NCBI GenBank assembly: GCA_963923455.1
Contig: CAWULT010000110.1
Span: 1 to 15,804, forward strand
DNA length: 15,804 nucleotides
Reading direction: 5' to 3'
Origin: CAWULT01 sp963923455
Lineage (GTDB): Bacteria > Acidobacteriota > Vicinamibacteria > Vicinamibacterales > UBA2999
A program made the translations under genes and the position numbers. This document shows positions 7,231 to 13,884 of the stretch, in pieces (the stretch's first letter is position 1; each line of letters begins with the position of its first letter). The notes below the pieces were generated by a model, which saw nothing but the letters and a program-made list of their open reading frames with translations, ran no database searches and was not told the DNA's origin.

Positions 7231-8001
7231 TCACGCTGCCGTCAACGCCGCCACCAGGCACGCGCGTGCCCGCGCGCCCTGGTCGTCGTGCGCGAGTGAC
7301 GCGAGCCGCCGCGTCCGGCTCAGCGCGATCGAGATGGGCGCGCCCACGCCGGTCGGCGCCGTGCCGCCGAGCGGCACCACCCGATCGGCGATGAGCGCAT
7401 CCTCCACGTCGGGCGTCGCCAGCACCGTCGTGAGCCGGCCGTCGGCCGCGCTCAGGAGCCGCACCAGGTCGTCGCGCAGTGCGGGCTTCGAGGCCGCGTC
7501 CAGCCCGCCGAGCGGATCGTCGAGCAGCAGCACCGCCGGCTCGATCGCGAGCGCGCGGGCGATGGCGACGCGCCGCCGCTGGGCCGCGCTCAGCTGGCCG
7601 GGACGTTTCGCCATCGCGTCGCCGAGCCCAAGCCGGGCCAGGGCGCACGCCGCGCGGGCATGATGCGCGGCTCTGGGGCGGCCGGGCCGCGCGGCGGCGA
7701 CGGCGAGTGCCACGTTGTCGAGTGCCGAGAGCCACGGCAGCAGCGCATCGGTCCGGAAGGTCAGGCCCACGTCCGGCCGCGGGCCGCTCACGGGCGTTCC
7801 GCCGACGAGGATCGTCCCGGAACTGGGCTGCGCCAGCCCGGCGATCAGGTGCAGCACGCGCGACGTGCCGCCGCCGGCTCGTCCGAGCAGAGCCACCCAT
7901 TCGCCCTCCGCGACCAGCAGACCGGCGGACCGCAGGCCACTCGCGCCGGGGGCGCCGCTCTTGTGTGCCGTCGTGACCTGCCGCAGTTCGATACGAGCCA
8001 T
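7231..8001 (-). CDS. Second NrtD/SsuB-like ABC ATPase subunit, ATP site degenerate
   Basis: This 256-residue protein keeps the fold signature of importer ATPases (LLVAEGEWVALLG at 28-40, LLPWLSALDNVALA at 87-100, QRRRVAIARALAIEP at 141-155, LLLDDPLGGLD at 158-168). Every catalytic position is altered: Walker A is GRAGGGTSR (40-48), Thr46 for Lys and Arg48 for Thr; Q-loop Gln is Arg83; signature LSGGQ is LSAAQ (137-141); Walker B Glu is Asp162; the H-loop His is Pro197 (LATPDVEDAL). I checked the Walker A codons on the DNA. ATG 8001 is preceded by GGAGG and lies 13 bases after the permease stop; the next ATPase follows 37 bases after its own stop. It should pair with the permease and the other ATPase, but no competent composite ATP site can form from the two. 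Confidence 0.85.
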   Translation of the reverse strand: MARIELRQVTTAHKSGAPGASGLRSAGLLVAEGEWVALLGRAGGGTSRVLHLIAGLAQPSSGTILVGGTPVSGPRPDVGLTFRTDALLPWLSALDNVALAVAAARPGRPRAAHHARAACALARLGLGDAMAKRPGQLSAAQRRRVAIARALAIEPAVLLLDDPLGGLDAASKPALRDDLVRLLSAADGRLTTVLATPDVEDALIADRVVPLGGTAPTGVGAPISIALSRTRRLASLAHDDQGARARACLVAALTAA

Positions 8002-8014
8002 CGCAGGGGCCTCC

Positions 8015-8776
8015 TCACGCGCGCGTGACGGCCGCCTCGGCGAGCGCCATCAGACGGTCGAGCGCGACGCCTACCAGGCCGCTGAGTACGACCGCCGCCA
8101 GGGCTGAGCCCGCATGCGTCGTGTACTGCTGCCAGACGTGACCGCCCAGGCCGGTGAGGCCGGTCAGCATCTCCGCGGCGACGCTTGCTGCCCACGCGGC
8201 GCCGAGACCGCGCCGGCAGGCGGCAACCACGCCCGGGGCCGTCGCCGGAATCACAATCGCGCGGATGCGCGTCCGGCCCGGCAGGCGCAGCGCACGCGCC
8301 AGCAGCCAGTAGTCGTCGGCGATCGACTGGAGGCTCGCCGCGATGCCCGTCATCGTCGGACCGGCCGCGCACAGCGCCGCCGTGGCCACGACGGCGGCCT
8401 CGGAGCCTCCGAAGATCAGCAAGCCGGGCACGAGCCACGCCAGCGGTGGCAGCGCGCGCAGGAACGCAATCACGGGCCGGGCCAGCCGCGTGATCGGCGG
8501 CGAGGCGCCGAGCACGACGCCCAGAGGGGCCGCCACGGCCACGGCGGCGAGAAAGCCCCAAAACGTCCGTGCCAGCGTCTGGCCCGCGAGCGTCAGCAGT
8601 CCTGGCGAGGGCAAGTCGGCGGCGCCGGCCGGCGCCCCGGGCATCCCGCTGCTCCCCCACGTCCGGGCCGGCGAGGGCAGGCCGGGCACGGCGACGCTGA
8701 GCCCCGACCACAAGGTCAGCGCCAGGATTACCCCTGTCACTGGCAACGCCAGGTCCAGCACCCGCCTTCGCGCCAC
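8015..8776 (-). CDS. NrtB/SsuC-type ABC importer permease
   Basis: This is a 253-residue inner-membrane permease of the nitrate/taurine/sulfonate importer family (BPD_transp_1 fold). Hydrophobic segments fall near 9-30, 72-92, 103-123, 125-148, 190-206 and 223-243. The cytoplasmic EAA-type loop, DDYWLLARALRLPGRTRIRA (154-173), leads to IVIPATAP, and the VAAEMLTGLTGLGGHVWQQY segment (199-218) is close to NrtB. GTG 8776 has GGAGG six bases upstream. The order permease-ATPase-ATPase follows nitrate-type operons, but there is no substrate-binding protein in the window. The periplasmic stretch 30-62 is Gly/Pro/Ala-rich. Substrate is therefore uncertain: nitrate, taurine or another small anion. Confidence 0.88.
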   Translation of the reverse strand: MARRRVLDLALPVTGVILALTLWSGLSVAVPGLPSPARTWGSSGMPGAPAGAADLPSPGLLTLAGQTLARTFWGFLAAVAVAAPLGVVLGASPPITRLARPVIAFLRALPPLAWLVPGLLIFGGSEAAVVATAALCAAGPTMTGIAASLQSIADDYWLLARALRLPGRTRIRAIVIPATAPGVVAACRRGLGAAWAASVAAEMLTGLTGLGGHVWQQYTTHAGSALAAVVLSGLVGVALDRLMALAEAAVTRA

Positions 8777-9111
8777 GGCAGCCTCCGCAGGACGACCCGC
8801 CAGGCGGGCGTCCGGCGGCCGCCTGGCACGTGCAGGAGCACGTCGCCCGGCGAGACAGCAAAGTCCGTTCCCGGGCGAACCCGGAAGACCACCGGAAACA
8901 GGCCTGTTCCTGGCGCCGTCCGGATGGTGGGCCGATCGCGGGTCTACGAAAGTGTCGAGACGTCTGGCGCAGCAGACAATCGTGTCTGGCCACCGCTCGA
9001 CTGCGCGGCAGGGAGCGGCGGCGAAGGCACGGCCCCACGCTCGGGGCGGCCAGCCAGACCTACGGTCCTGTCGAATTCATCAGCCGCGACGACGAGCATG
9101 TAGGGGCGCAG
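8777..9111 (-). promoter_or_regulatory. Leader region of the importer set, with hairpins next to the ribosome site
   Basis: This 335-base gap holds no gene I can support. Close to the permease start are a 9-bp perfect hairpin (GCCAGGCGG 8799-8807 with CCGCCTGGC 8819-8827) and a 6-bp hairpin (ACGTGC 8828-8833 with GCACGT 8838-8843; minus-strand loop TCCT). The permease Shine-Dalgarno GGAGG (8786-8782 on the minus strand) lies 12 bases beyond the longer hairpin. Further up is an operator-like palindrome (8892-8913). No clear -10/-35 pair was found. Confidence 0.4.
8892..8913. promoter_or_regulatory. Operator-like palindrome upstream of the importer permease
   Basis: AACAGGCCTGTT (8897-8908) is a perfect 12-bp palindrome, and symmetry extends outward to CC/GG at 8892-8893 and 8912-8913 with two mismatches. 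It lies about 116 bases before the permease start and has the size and symmetry of a dimeric repressor or activator site. No regulator gene is adjacent. Confidence 0.35.
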
Positions 9112-10143
9112 TCACGCCGTCCTGGCGAGCACCTCCAGCAGGGCGCCCGACACGGCGTCGGGCTTCTCGCGCGGCATGAAGTGCCCGACGCCGGGAATCA
9201 CGCGGCGGGCGACCAGCCGGGCGAACACGGCCTGCTCGGCCGGCGTCACCGCCGGCGCGGGGCGGACGATCCCGTCATCGGCGCCATAGAGCGTGATCGA
9301 CGGGGCCTGAATCGGCGGCCGCGTGGCCAGGCGCGCTTCGACCTCGCGGAATCGCGGCTCGCCAGGCGCGTTGCCGATGCGGTGGCGGTAGGAGTGGACG
9401 ACGACGTCCACGAAGTCCGGGTTGTCGAACGACGCCGCCGTGCGGTTGTACGTGTCGTCGGAGAAGCGCCAGCCCGGCGACCACGTCTGCCACAGGTAGC
9501 GGCACAGCGCGCGGCGGTTGGCCTGCAGCCCGGCCCGGCCGCGCTCGGTGTTGAAGTAGTACTGGTACCAGAGACGGCTCTCGGCCTCGGGCGGCGCCGG
9601 AGGCCCGGGCGTGAGGGTGTTCTGGATCGTGTAGCCGGCGACGAGGACCGTCGCGCGCACGCGTTCGGGATGCAGCGCCGCCACGACGGCCGCCGCCCGG
9701 CCACCCCAATCGAACCCCGACAGCGCGAAGCGCGGCAGTCCCAGCGCGTCCGCGAAGTCGACGACGTCCTGGCCGAGCGCGGCCTGCTCGGCCATCCGCG
9801 GCGTGGCCGCGTCGAGGAATCGCGTGGGCCCGTAGCCGCGCAGATACGGCACCAGCACGCGCAACCCGGCCGCCGCGAGCGGCGGCGCCACCTCGTCGAA
9901 GGCGTGCACGTCGTCGGGGAAGCCGTGCAACAGGATGACCGGGAAGCCCCGCGGGTCGCCGGTCTGCTCGTAGCCGATCTCCAGCACCGGCGTGCGCACC
10001 GTCAGGGCGGTCGAGTATGCCTGCGCAGGCAGGGATGCGGGTGCCTGCGCGAATGCATCCGTACCCATGGCCGGGCCCGACCCGAGTCCGGCCACGGCCA
10101 GGCCCGCCAGCTGCAGGAAGCGGCGACGGTCGTCGATGCGCAT
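9112..10143 (-). CDS. Tat-exported epoxide-hydrolase-like alpha/beta hydrolase
   Basis: The 343-residue product starts with a Tat-type signal: DRRRFLQLAGLAVAGLG (5-21) and a likely cleavage after AFAQA (30-34). The mature part is an alpha/beta hydrolase of the epoxide hydrolase group: HGFP (73-76) matches the HGxP oxyanion motif, the nucleophile elbow is GFDWGG (143-148) with Asp145, the acid is likely Asp289 or Asp290 in YGADDG, and the base is His321 in GVGHFMP. The lid segment LWYQYYFNTERG (191-202) carries Tyr residues that would activate the epoxide. Haloalkane dehalogenase is an alternative, since it too uses Asp. The ATG at 10143 is chosen because it starts the signal peptide and has TAGCAT exactly 7 bases upstream; a longer frame from 10233 would overlap the divergent gene. 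Confidence 0.87.
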   Translation of the reverse strand: MRIDDRRRFLQLAGLAVAGLGSGPAMGTDAFAQAPASLPAQAYSTALTVRTPVLEIGYEQTGDPRGFPVILLHGFPDDVHAFDEVAPPLAAAGLRVLVPYLRGYGPTRFLDAATPRMAEQAALGQDVVDFADALGLPRFALSGFDWGGRAAAVVAALHPERVRATVLVAGYTIQNTLTPGPPAPPEAESRLWYQYYFNTERGRAGLQANRRALCRYLWQTWSPGWRFSDDTYNRTAASFDNPDFVDVVVHSYRHRIGNAPGEPRFREVEARLATRPPIQAPSITLYGADDGIVRPAPAVTPAEQAVFARLVARRVIPGVGHFMPREKPDAVSGALLEVLARTA

Positions 10144-10150
10144 GGCGCGG

Positions 10151-10156
10151 ATGCTA
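10151..10156 (-). promoter_or_regulatory. Extended -10 (TGG-TAGCAT) of the hydrolase gene, leaderless layout
   Basis: On the minus strand TAGCAT (10156-10151), preceded by TGG, ends exactly 7 bases before ATG 10143, so transcription would start at or next to the A of the start codon. There is no Shine-Dalgarno in between. It is one half of a compact divergent promoter region of 55 bases. Confidence 0.5.
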
Positions 10157-10185
10157 CCACCGTCTTCGACGGGCGCGCTTGCGGG

Positions 10186-10191
10186 TACAGT
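10186..10191 (+). promoter_or_regulatory. -10-like TACAGT of the pseudouridine synthase gene, leaderless layout
   Basis: TACAGT ends exactly 7 bases before GTG 10199. The AAGG at 10193-10196 is too close to the start to work as a usual ribosome site. No good -35 is visible. It mirrors the minus-strand hexamer at 10151-10156. Confidence 0.5.
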
Positions 10192-10198
10192 GAAGGAC

Positions 10199-11041
10199 GT
10201 GAGTCCGCGCAAGGCCGGCAAGGGAAGGCCCACGTCATCGCCGCGGCGACGCCCCGGTGCTGGCGCGGCCCCACGCGTCGGAGGCCCCGGTCAGACGACG
10301 CCGGCCAGCCACGCGTCGTCCCAGGCGCAGCGGCGCCCGCAGAAGACGCTCGAGCGCGTGCTGTCCAAGGCCGGCGTCGGGTCGCGCACCGAGGCGCGCA
10401 GCTGGATCCACGCGGGCCGCGTGACCGTCAACGGCCGGCTCACCATGAACCCGGACCAGTGGGTGGACATGGCGCGCGACCGCGTGCAGCTCGACGGCCG
10501 TCCGCTCGAGCAGCGCGAGCGCATGTACGTCCTGCTCTACAAGCCGACCGGGTACCTGACCACGTACAAGGATCCCGAGGGCCGGCCCACCGTCTACGAC
10601 CTGCTGACGGACGTGGACACCTTCCTCTCGCCGGTGGGGCGCCTGGACCTCGACACCTCGGGCCTGCTGCTGCTGACCAACGACACGCAGCTCGCCGAGC
10701 GCGTCACCAATCCCGAGTCGCACGTGCCCAAGACGTACCTGGTGAAGGCGTCCGTGCGCCTCACCGACGAGGAACTGCAGCGGCTGCGCGACGGCGTCGA
10801 GCTGTCGGACGGCCCCACGCGTCCGGCCGTCGTCCGGCGCGTCCGCGACTCCGAGAAGTACACGCACTTCGAGATCACGATCACCGAGGGCCGCAACCGT
10901 CAGGTGCGGCGGATGGTGGAGGCGCTCGGCGCCAGGGTGCTGAAGCTGGTGCGCGTGAAGATCGGGCCCATCGCGATTGGTGCGCTGCCGATCGGCAGGT
11001 GGCGCCCGCTGACGGCGCGCGAGGTCGCGGCGTTGAAGTGA
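10199..11041 (+). CDS. RsuA/RluB-family rRNA pseudouridine synthase
   Basis: This 280-residue enzyme converts a uridine in rRNA to pseudouridine. After a basic, Pro/Arg/Gly-rich tail (1-47, likely disordered and RNA-binding) comes an S4 domain (about 48-100: LERVLSKAGVGSRTEARSWI, then GRVTVNG), then the catalytic domain with YKPTGYLTT (114-122), the active-site GRLDLDTSGLLLLTND (147-162; catalytic Asp150), PKTYLVK (177-183) and EGRNRQVRRM (230-239). The overall plan is nearest RluB (23S rRNA), but RsuA and RluE are close relatives, so the exact target is uncertain. GTG 10199 is preferred over upstream in-frame starts because it avoids overlap with the divergent gene and lies 7 bases after TACAGT. 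Confidence 0.92.
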   Translation: MSPRKAGKGRPTSSPRRRPGAGAAPRVGGPGQTTPASHASSQAQRRPQKTLERVLSKAGVGSRTEARSWIHAGRVTVNGRLTMNPDQWVDMARDRVQLDGRPLEQRERMYVLLYKPTGYLTTYKDPEGRPTVYDLLTDVDTFLSPVGRLDLDTSGLLLLTNDTQLAERVTNPESHVPKTYLVKASVRLTDEELQRLRDGVELSDGPTRPAVVRRVRDSEKYTHFEITITEGRNRQVRRMVEALGARVLKLVRVKIGPIAIGALPIGRWRPLTAREVAALK

Positions 11042-11115
11042 CGCCGCCGCGCGCCTGGACGGCCGCTCACGGAGAGCCGCGCTGGCCGATCGTGCCTCGG
11101 CGTGCCGGCCTGACG

Positions 11116-11121
11116 TAGCAT
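11116..11121 (+). promoter_or_regulatory. -10-like TAGCAT of the Abhydrolase_10-like gene, leaderless layout
   Basis: TAGCAT ends exactly 7 bases before ATG 11129, the same hexamer and spacing as at the epoxide-hydrolase-like gene. It overlaps the alternative ATG at 11120, which argues that 11129 is the true start. Confidence 0.5.
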
Positions 11122-11128
11122 GTGGCCC

Positions 11129-13114
11129 ATGGTGACCTCCATGCGCGCCCTCGGTGCCGTGCTCGTCGTGATCGTGGCCAGCACGTCCGCCCGGGCGGAC
11201 GTCGTGAAGCTGGTGGTGGAGAAGCGTGAAGCCCTCACCCGTCAGGGCCTCGCGCTCGAGAAGCTGACGGGTCGGTTCTTCGGGGAACTGGACCCGGGAC
11301 ACCCTCTCAACGCCGTCATCACGGATATCGAGCACGCGCCCACGAACGCGCGAGGGCGGGTGGAGTATTCGGCCACCTTCACCATCATCAAGCCCGTGGA
11401 CTCCGCCAAGGCCACCGGCGTGCTCGTCTACCAGGTGCCCAACCGCGGTCGGGCCAACATCGAGGGCGGCGGCTACTTCGCCGACTTCCGCGCGCGCGGC
11501 GACGTCCTGGTGGCCAGCGGCTGGCAGGCAGACATCGACGCGGGGCCCGGCGTCGAGGTGCTCACGACACCGGTGGCCAGGAACGCCGACGGCACGAGCA
11601 TCACGGGTCCTGTCCTGGCGCGCTTCGCCGACGCGGCGCCGGGGACGACGACCATGCCGATCATCCGGGGCCGCGTGACTGGCACCGCCACGCCCGCCAG
11701 CCTCGACACGTCGACGGCGACGCTGACGATGCGCACGTCGGAGCACGGCAGCCGCGTGCCGGTCGCGTCTGACGCCTGGGCGTTCGCCGACTGTTCGCAG
11801 GCGCCGTTTCCCGGCCGGCCAGACCCCCTGCGCGTGTGCCTGAAGGGCGGTTTCGACCCGGCGGCGCTGTACGAGCTGACCTATATTGCCAAAGACCCGC
11901 CCGTGCACGGCGTCGGCTTCGCCGCGACGCGCGACCTCATCGCCTTCCTGCGGCACGGCTCGGCCGGCAACCCGCTCGGCTCGAGCGTGAGGCACACGAT
12001 TGCCCAGGGCAACTCGCAGTCCGGCAACTACCTGCGCAGCCTGCTGCACCTCGGCTTCAATCAGGACGAAGCGGGCCGGCGGGTGTTCGACGGCATGAAC
12101 CCCAACATCGCCGCGCGGCAGCTCGCCATGAACATCCGGTTCGGCGCGCCGAGCGGCGCGGCCGAGATGTACGAGCCGGGGAGCGAGGGCGTGCTGTGGT
12201 GGAACGACTACGCCGACCAGGCACGCGGTCGGCCGGCGGCCGGGCTCCTTGGCCGGTGCCAGGCCACCGACACGTGCCCGAAGATCGTCGAGACGTTCGG
12301 ATCCGCCGAGTTCTATTCCCTGCGCCTGTCGCCGAACCTCGTCGGCACGCGGGCGGACCGCGACATTCCGCTGCCGGCCAACGTGCGACGCTACTACTCG
12401 CCGAGCGTCCGGCACGGCGGCGGGCCCGGCGGCTTCGACCCCGGCGGACGCGCGGAGGCCTGCTGCCAGCTCGCGTCCAACCCCAACCCATCGGCCGAGA
12501 CGAACCGGGCCCTGATGCACGCGCTCGTGGCCTGGGTGGCCGACGACGCACCGCCTCCGCCCAGCCGCTACCCGCGCCTCGATCGCGGGGACCTCGTGCC
12601 CCTGTCGCAGGCGACGCTGGGGTTTCCGCGAATCCCCGGCGTCCCGTTGCCAGACGGCGTGATCGTGCCCTTCTACGAATACGACTTCGGGCCCGGCTTC
12701 AGGAACCTGGACGTCTCCGGCGTCATGTCGCTGCAGCCCCCGGTGGTGCGCGCCACGCTGCCGATGCTGGTGCCCCGGGTGGACGCCGACGGCAACGAGC
12801 TGGCCGGTGTGCGCAGCGTGCTGCTCGAGGCGCCGCTCGGCACGTACACCGGCTGGAATCCAATCGCCAGCGGGTTCTTTAAGGGGCAGATCCAGCCGCT
12901 CGGCGGCGGGTACATTCCCTTCGCGAAGACGAGGGCCGAACGCCTGGCGTCCGGGGATCCGCGGTTGTCGCTCGAAGAGCGCTACGGGACGCACGAGGGC
13001 TACGTGGCCCGGGTGAGGGCCGCGGCGGCTCGACTCGTGACCGACCGGCTGCTGCTGCAGGACGATGCCGACCGGCTCGTCGCGCAGGCCGAGCAGAGCC
13101 GGGTGCTTCGCTAG
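11129..13114 (+). CDS. Secreted alpha/beta hydrolase domain protein (Abhydrolase_10-like)
   Basis: A 661-residue secreted protein: Sec signal peptide 1-23 (core AVLVVIVAST, likely cleavage after ARA), then a large hydrolase of the kind annotated only as alpha/beta hydrolase domain-containing. The nucleophile elbow is GNSQSG (294-299), Ser296 being the likely nucleophile by analogy with GxSQSG motifs. Other landmarks are YQVPNRGRANIEGG (101-114), a cysteine pair in FADCSQ and LRVCLKGGFDPAALYEL (near 222-251), FDGMNPNIAARQ, and the C-terminal YGTHEGYVARV. The substrate is unknown; a periplasmic or outer-face ester or lactone is reasonable. ATG 11129 is chosen over 11120 from the -10 spacing. 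It is monocistronic and converges on the gene at 13137. Confidence 0.82.
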   Translation: MVTSMRALGAVLVVIVASTSARADVVKLVVEKREALTRQGLALEKLTGRFFGELDPGHPLNAVITDIEHAPTNARGRVEYSATFTIIKPVDSAKATGVLVYQVPNRGRANIEGGGYFADFRARGDVLVASGWQADIDAGPGVEVLTTPVARNADGTSITGPVLARFADAAPGTTTMPIIRGRVTGTATPASLDTSTATLTMRTSEHGSRVPVASDAWAFADCSQAPFPGRPDPLRVCLKGGFDPAALYELTYIAKDPPVHGVGFAATRDLIAFLRHGSAGNPLGSSVRHTIAQGNSQSGNYLRSLLHLGFNQDEAGRRVFDGMNPNIAARQLAMNIRFGAPSGAAEMYEPGSEGVLWWNDYADQARGRPAAGLLGRCQATDTCPKIVETFGSAEFYSLRLSPNLVGTRADRDIPLPANVRRYYSPSVRHGGGPGGFDPGGRAEACCQLASNPNPSAETNRALMHALVAWVADDAPPPPSRYPRLDRGDLVPLSQATLGFPRIPGVPLPDGVIVPFYEYDFGPGFRNLDVSGVMSLQPPVVRATLPMLVPRVDADGNELAGVRSVLLEAPLGTYTGWNPIASGFFKGQIQPLGGGYIPFAKTRAERLASGDPRLSLEERYGTHEGYVARVRAAAARLVTDRLLLQDDADRLVAQAEQSRVLR

Positions 13115-13123
13115 TGTCCGCGG

Positions 13124-13135
13124 CGGTCGCGACCG
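13124..13135. repeat. 12-bp perfect palindrome between convergent genes
   Basis: CGGTCGCGACCG lies in the 22-base gap between the stop codons of two convergent genes. It could form a short hairpin in both transcripts, but it has no T run and its stem is only 4-5 bp, so terminator function is uncertain. Confidence 0.3.
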
Positions 13136-13136
13136 A

Positions 13137-13856
13137 TCAGCGCGCCGCGCACGGCGTGGGGCTCCAGCCGCTGGCGTTCGGCAGCTTCTTGAAGTCCGAA
13201 CTGGTCAGATACGGTCGCGTGAGATAGACGGGGTCTTCGACCTTCGTCGTGACCGTGAGCCACGGGTCGGCGTTCGGCAGCGTGTGCAGTTCCCAGTACT
13301 CGGTCACCGTCGCCCGGTTGCTGTACGGCGCGCCGTTGCGCCTCAAGTACCCCGGCTTCAGGTTCGAGGTCACCACCTTCAGCGTCCGGGCGGGCACGTT
13401 CCACGAGGCCGTCGAATGGCCCTGCCAGGAGGGCTCGCCTAGCGGTGACGGGCGGAACGCCAGCAGGCGCGTCTGCGTGCCGGTGTCGATCTCGACTTTC
13501 AACGTGTTGTCGTCCTGCCAGGTGACGTGCAGCCGGCTGGGCAGACGCATGATGCCGCCGGCACCGTACCCGCGGCACTGTTCGCCCGCGGCCTCGTCGG
13601 CGGCCGGGTCCCACGTCATGCCGAGGCTGCGGCCCTCTGCGTTGAGCGGAAGGCCGTCGAACACGCCCTTGTTGGGCACGACCATCCGGAACTTCCAGTC
13701 CTCGATGATGGGCGATACCCAATAGCCGGTGAGGTCGAAGGGCGCAGCCTGCCGGGGGCTCAGCGCGGGTGCCCCGCCGCCGCGTCCGCGCTGCGCGTCG
13801 AGCGTGACGGCGGTCCCGAGCACGAACAGCAGGGTGACGATACGCAGTGTTCTCAT
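13137..13856 (-). CDS. Secreted protein of unknown function sharing a domain with the adjacent MBL-fold protein
   Basis: A 239-residue protein with a Sec signal (core IVTLLFVLGTAVTL, 6-19; likely cleavage near DAQ) and a Gly/Pro linker (24-40). The mature part starts with DLTGYWVSPIIEDWKFRMVV (41-60), then CRGYGAGGIMRLPSRLHVTW (94-113), DDNTLKVEIDTGTQTRLLAF (115-134) and a beta-rich end. Its residues 158-217 (TLKVVTSNLKPGYLRRNG, TVTEYWELH, EDPVYLTRPYLTS) match the N-terminal visible part of the MBL-fold protein encoded upstream. The look is that of a small beta-barrel or lipocalin-like domain, a guess. Start ATG 13856 lies 28 bases after the DUF6152 stop; the ribosome site is weak. It is the last gene of the unit. 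I cannot name a function. Confidence 0.75.
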   Translation of the reverse strand: MRTLRIVTLLFVLGTAVTLDAQRGRGGGAPALSPRQAAPFDLTGYWVSPIIEDWKFRMVVPNKGVFDGLPLNAEGRSLGMTWDPAADEAAGEQCRGYGAGGIMRLPSRLHVTWQDDNTLKVEIDTGTQTRLLAFRPSPLGEPSWQGHSTASWNVPARTLKVVTSNLKPGYLRRNGAPYSNRATVTEYWELHTLPNADPWLTVTTKVEDPVYLTRPYLTSSDFKKLPNASGWSPTPCAAR

Positions 13857-13884
13857 GGGTCCCCGGTTCGTCTGCCGCGTGGTC

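Noticed and set aside
8944..9099. 51-codon minus-strand ORF in the leader region of the importer set
   Set aside because: No ribosome site, no recognisable motif, and composition like the non-coding surroundings.
10144..10233. Upstream ATG at 10233 as start of the epoxide-hydrolase-like protein
   Set aside because: It would place 30 residues before the Tat motif and overlap the divergent gene; ATG 10143 has the -10 spacing and starts the signal peptide.
8830..11118. 762-codon plus-strand frame opposite the epoxide-hydrolase-like gene
   Set aside because: Composition is that of a complementary-strand shadow; the minus-strand gene has a Tat signal and a full hydrolase triad.
10235..12994. 919-codon minus-strand frame opposite the pseudouridine synthase and Abhydrolase_10-like genes
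   Set aside because: His/Arg/Val-rich antisense shadow typical of GC-rich DNA; both plus-strand genes have catalytic motifs.
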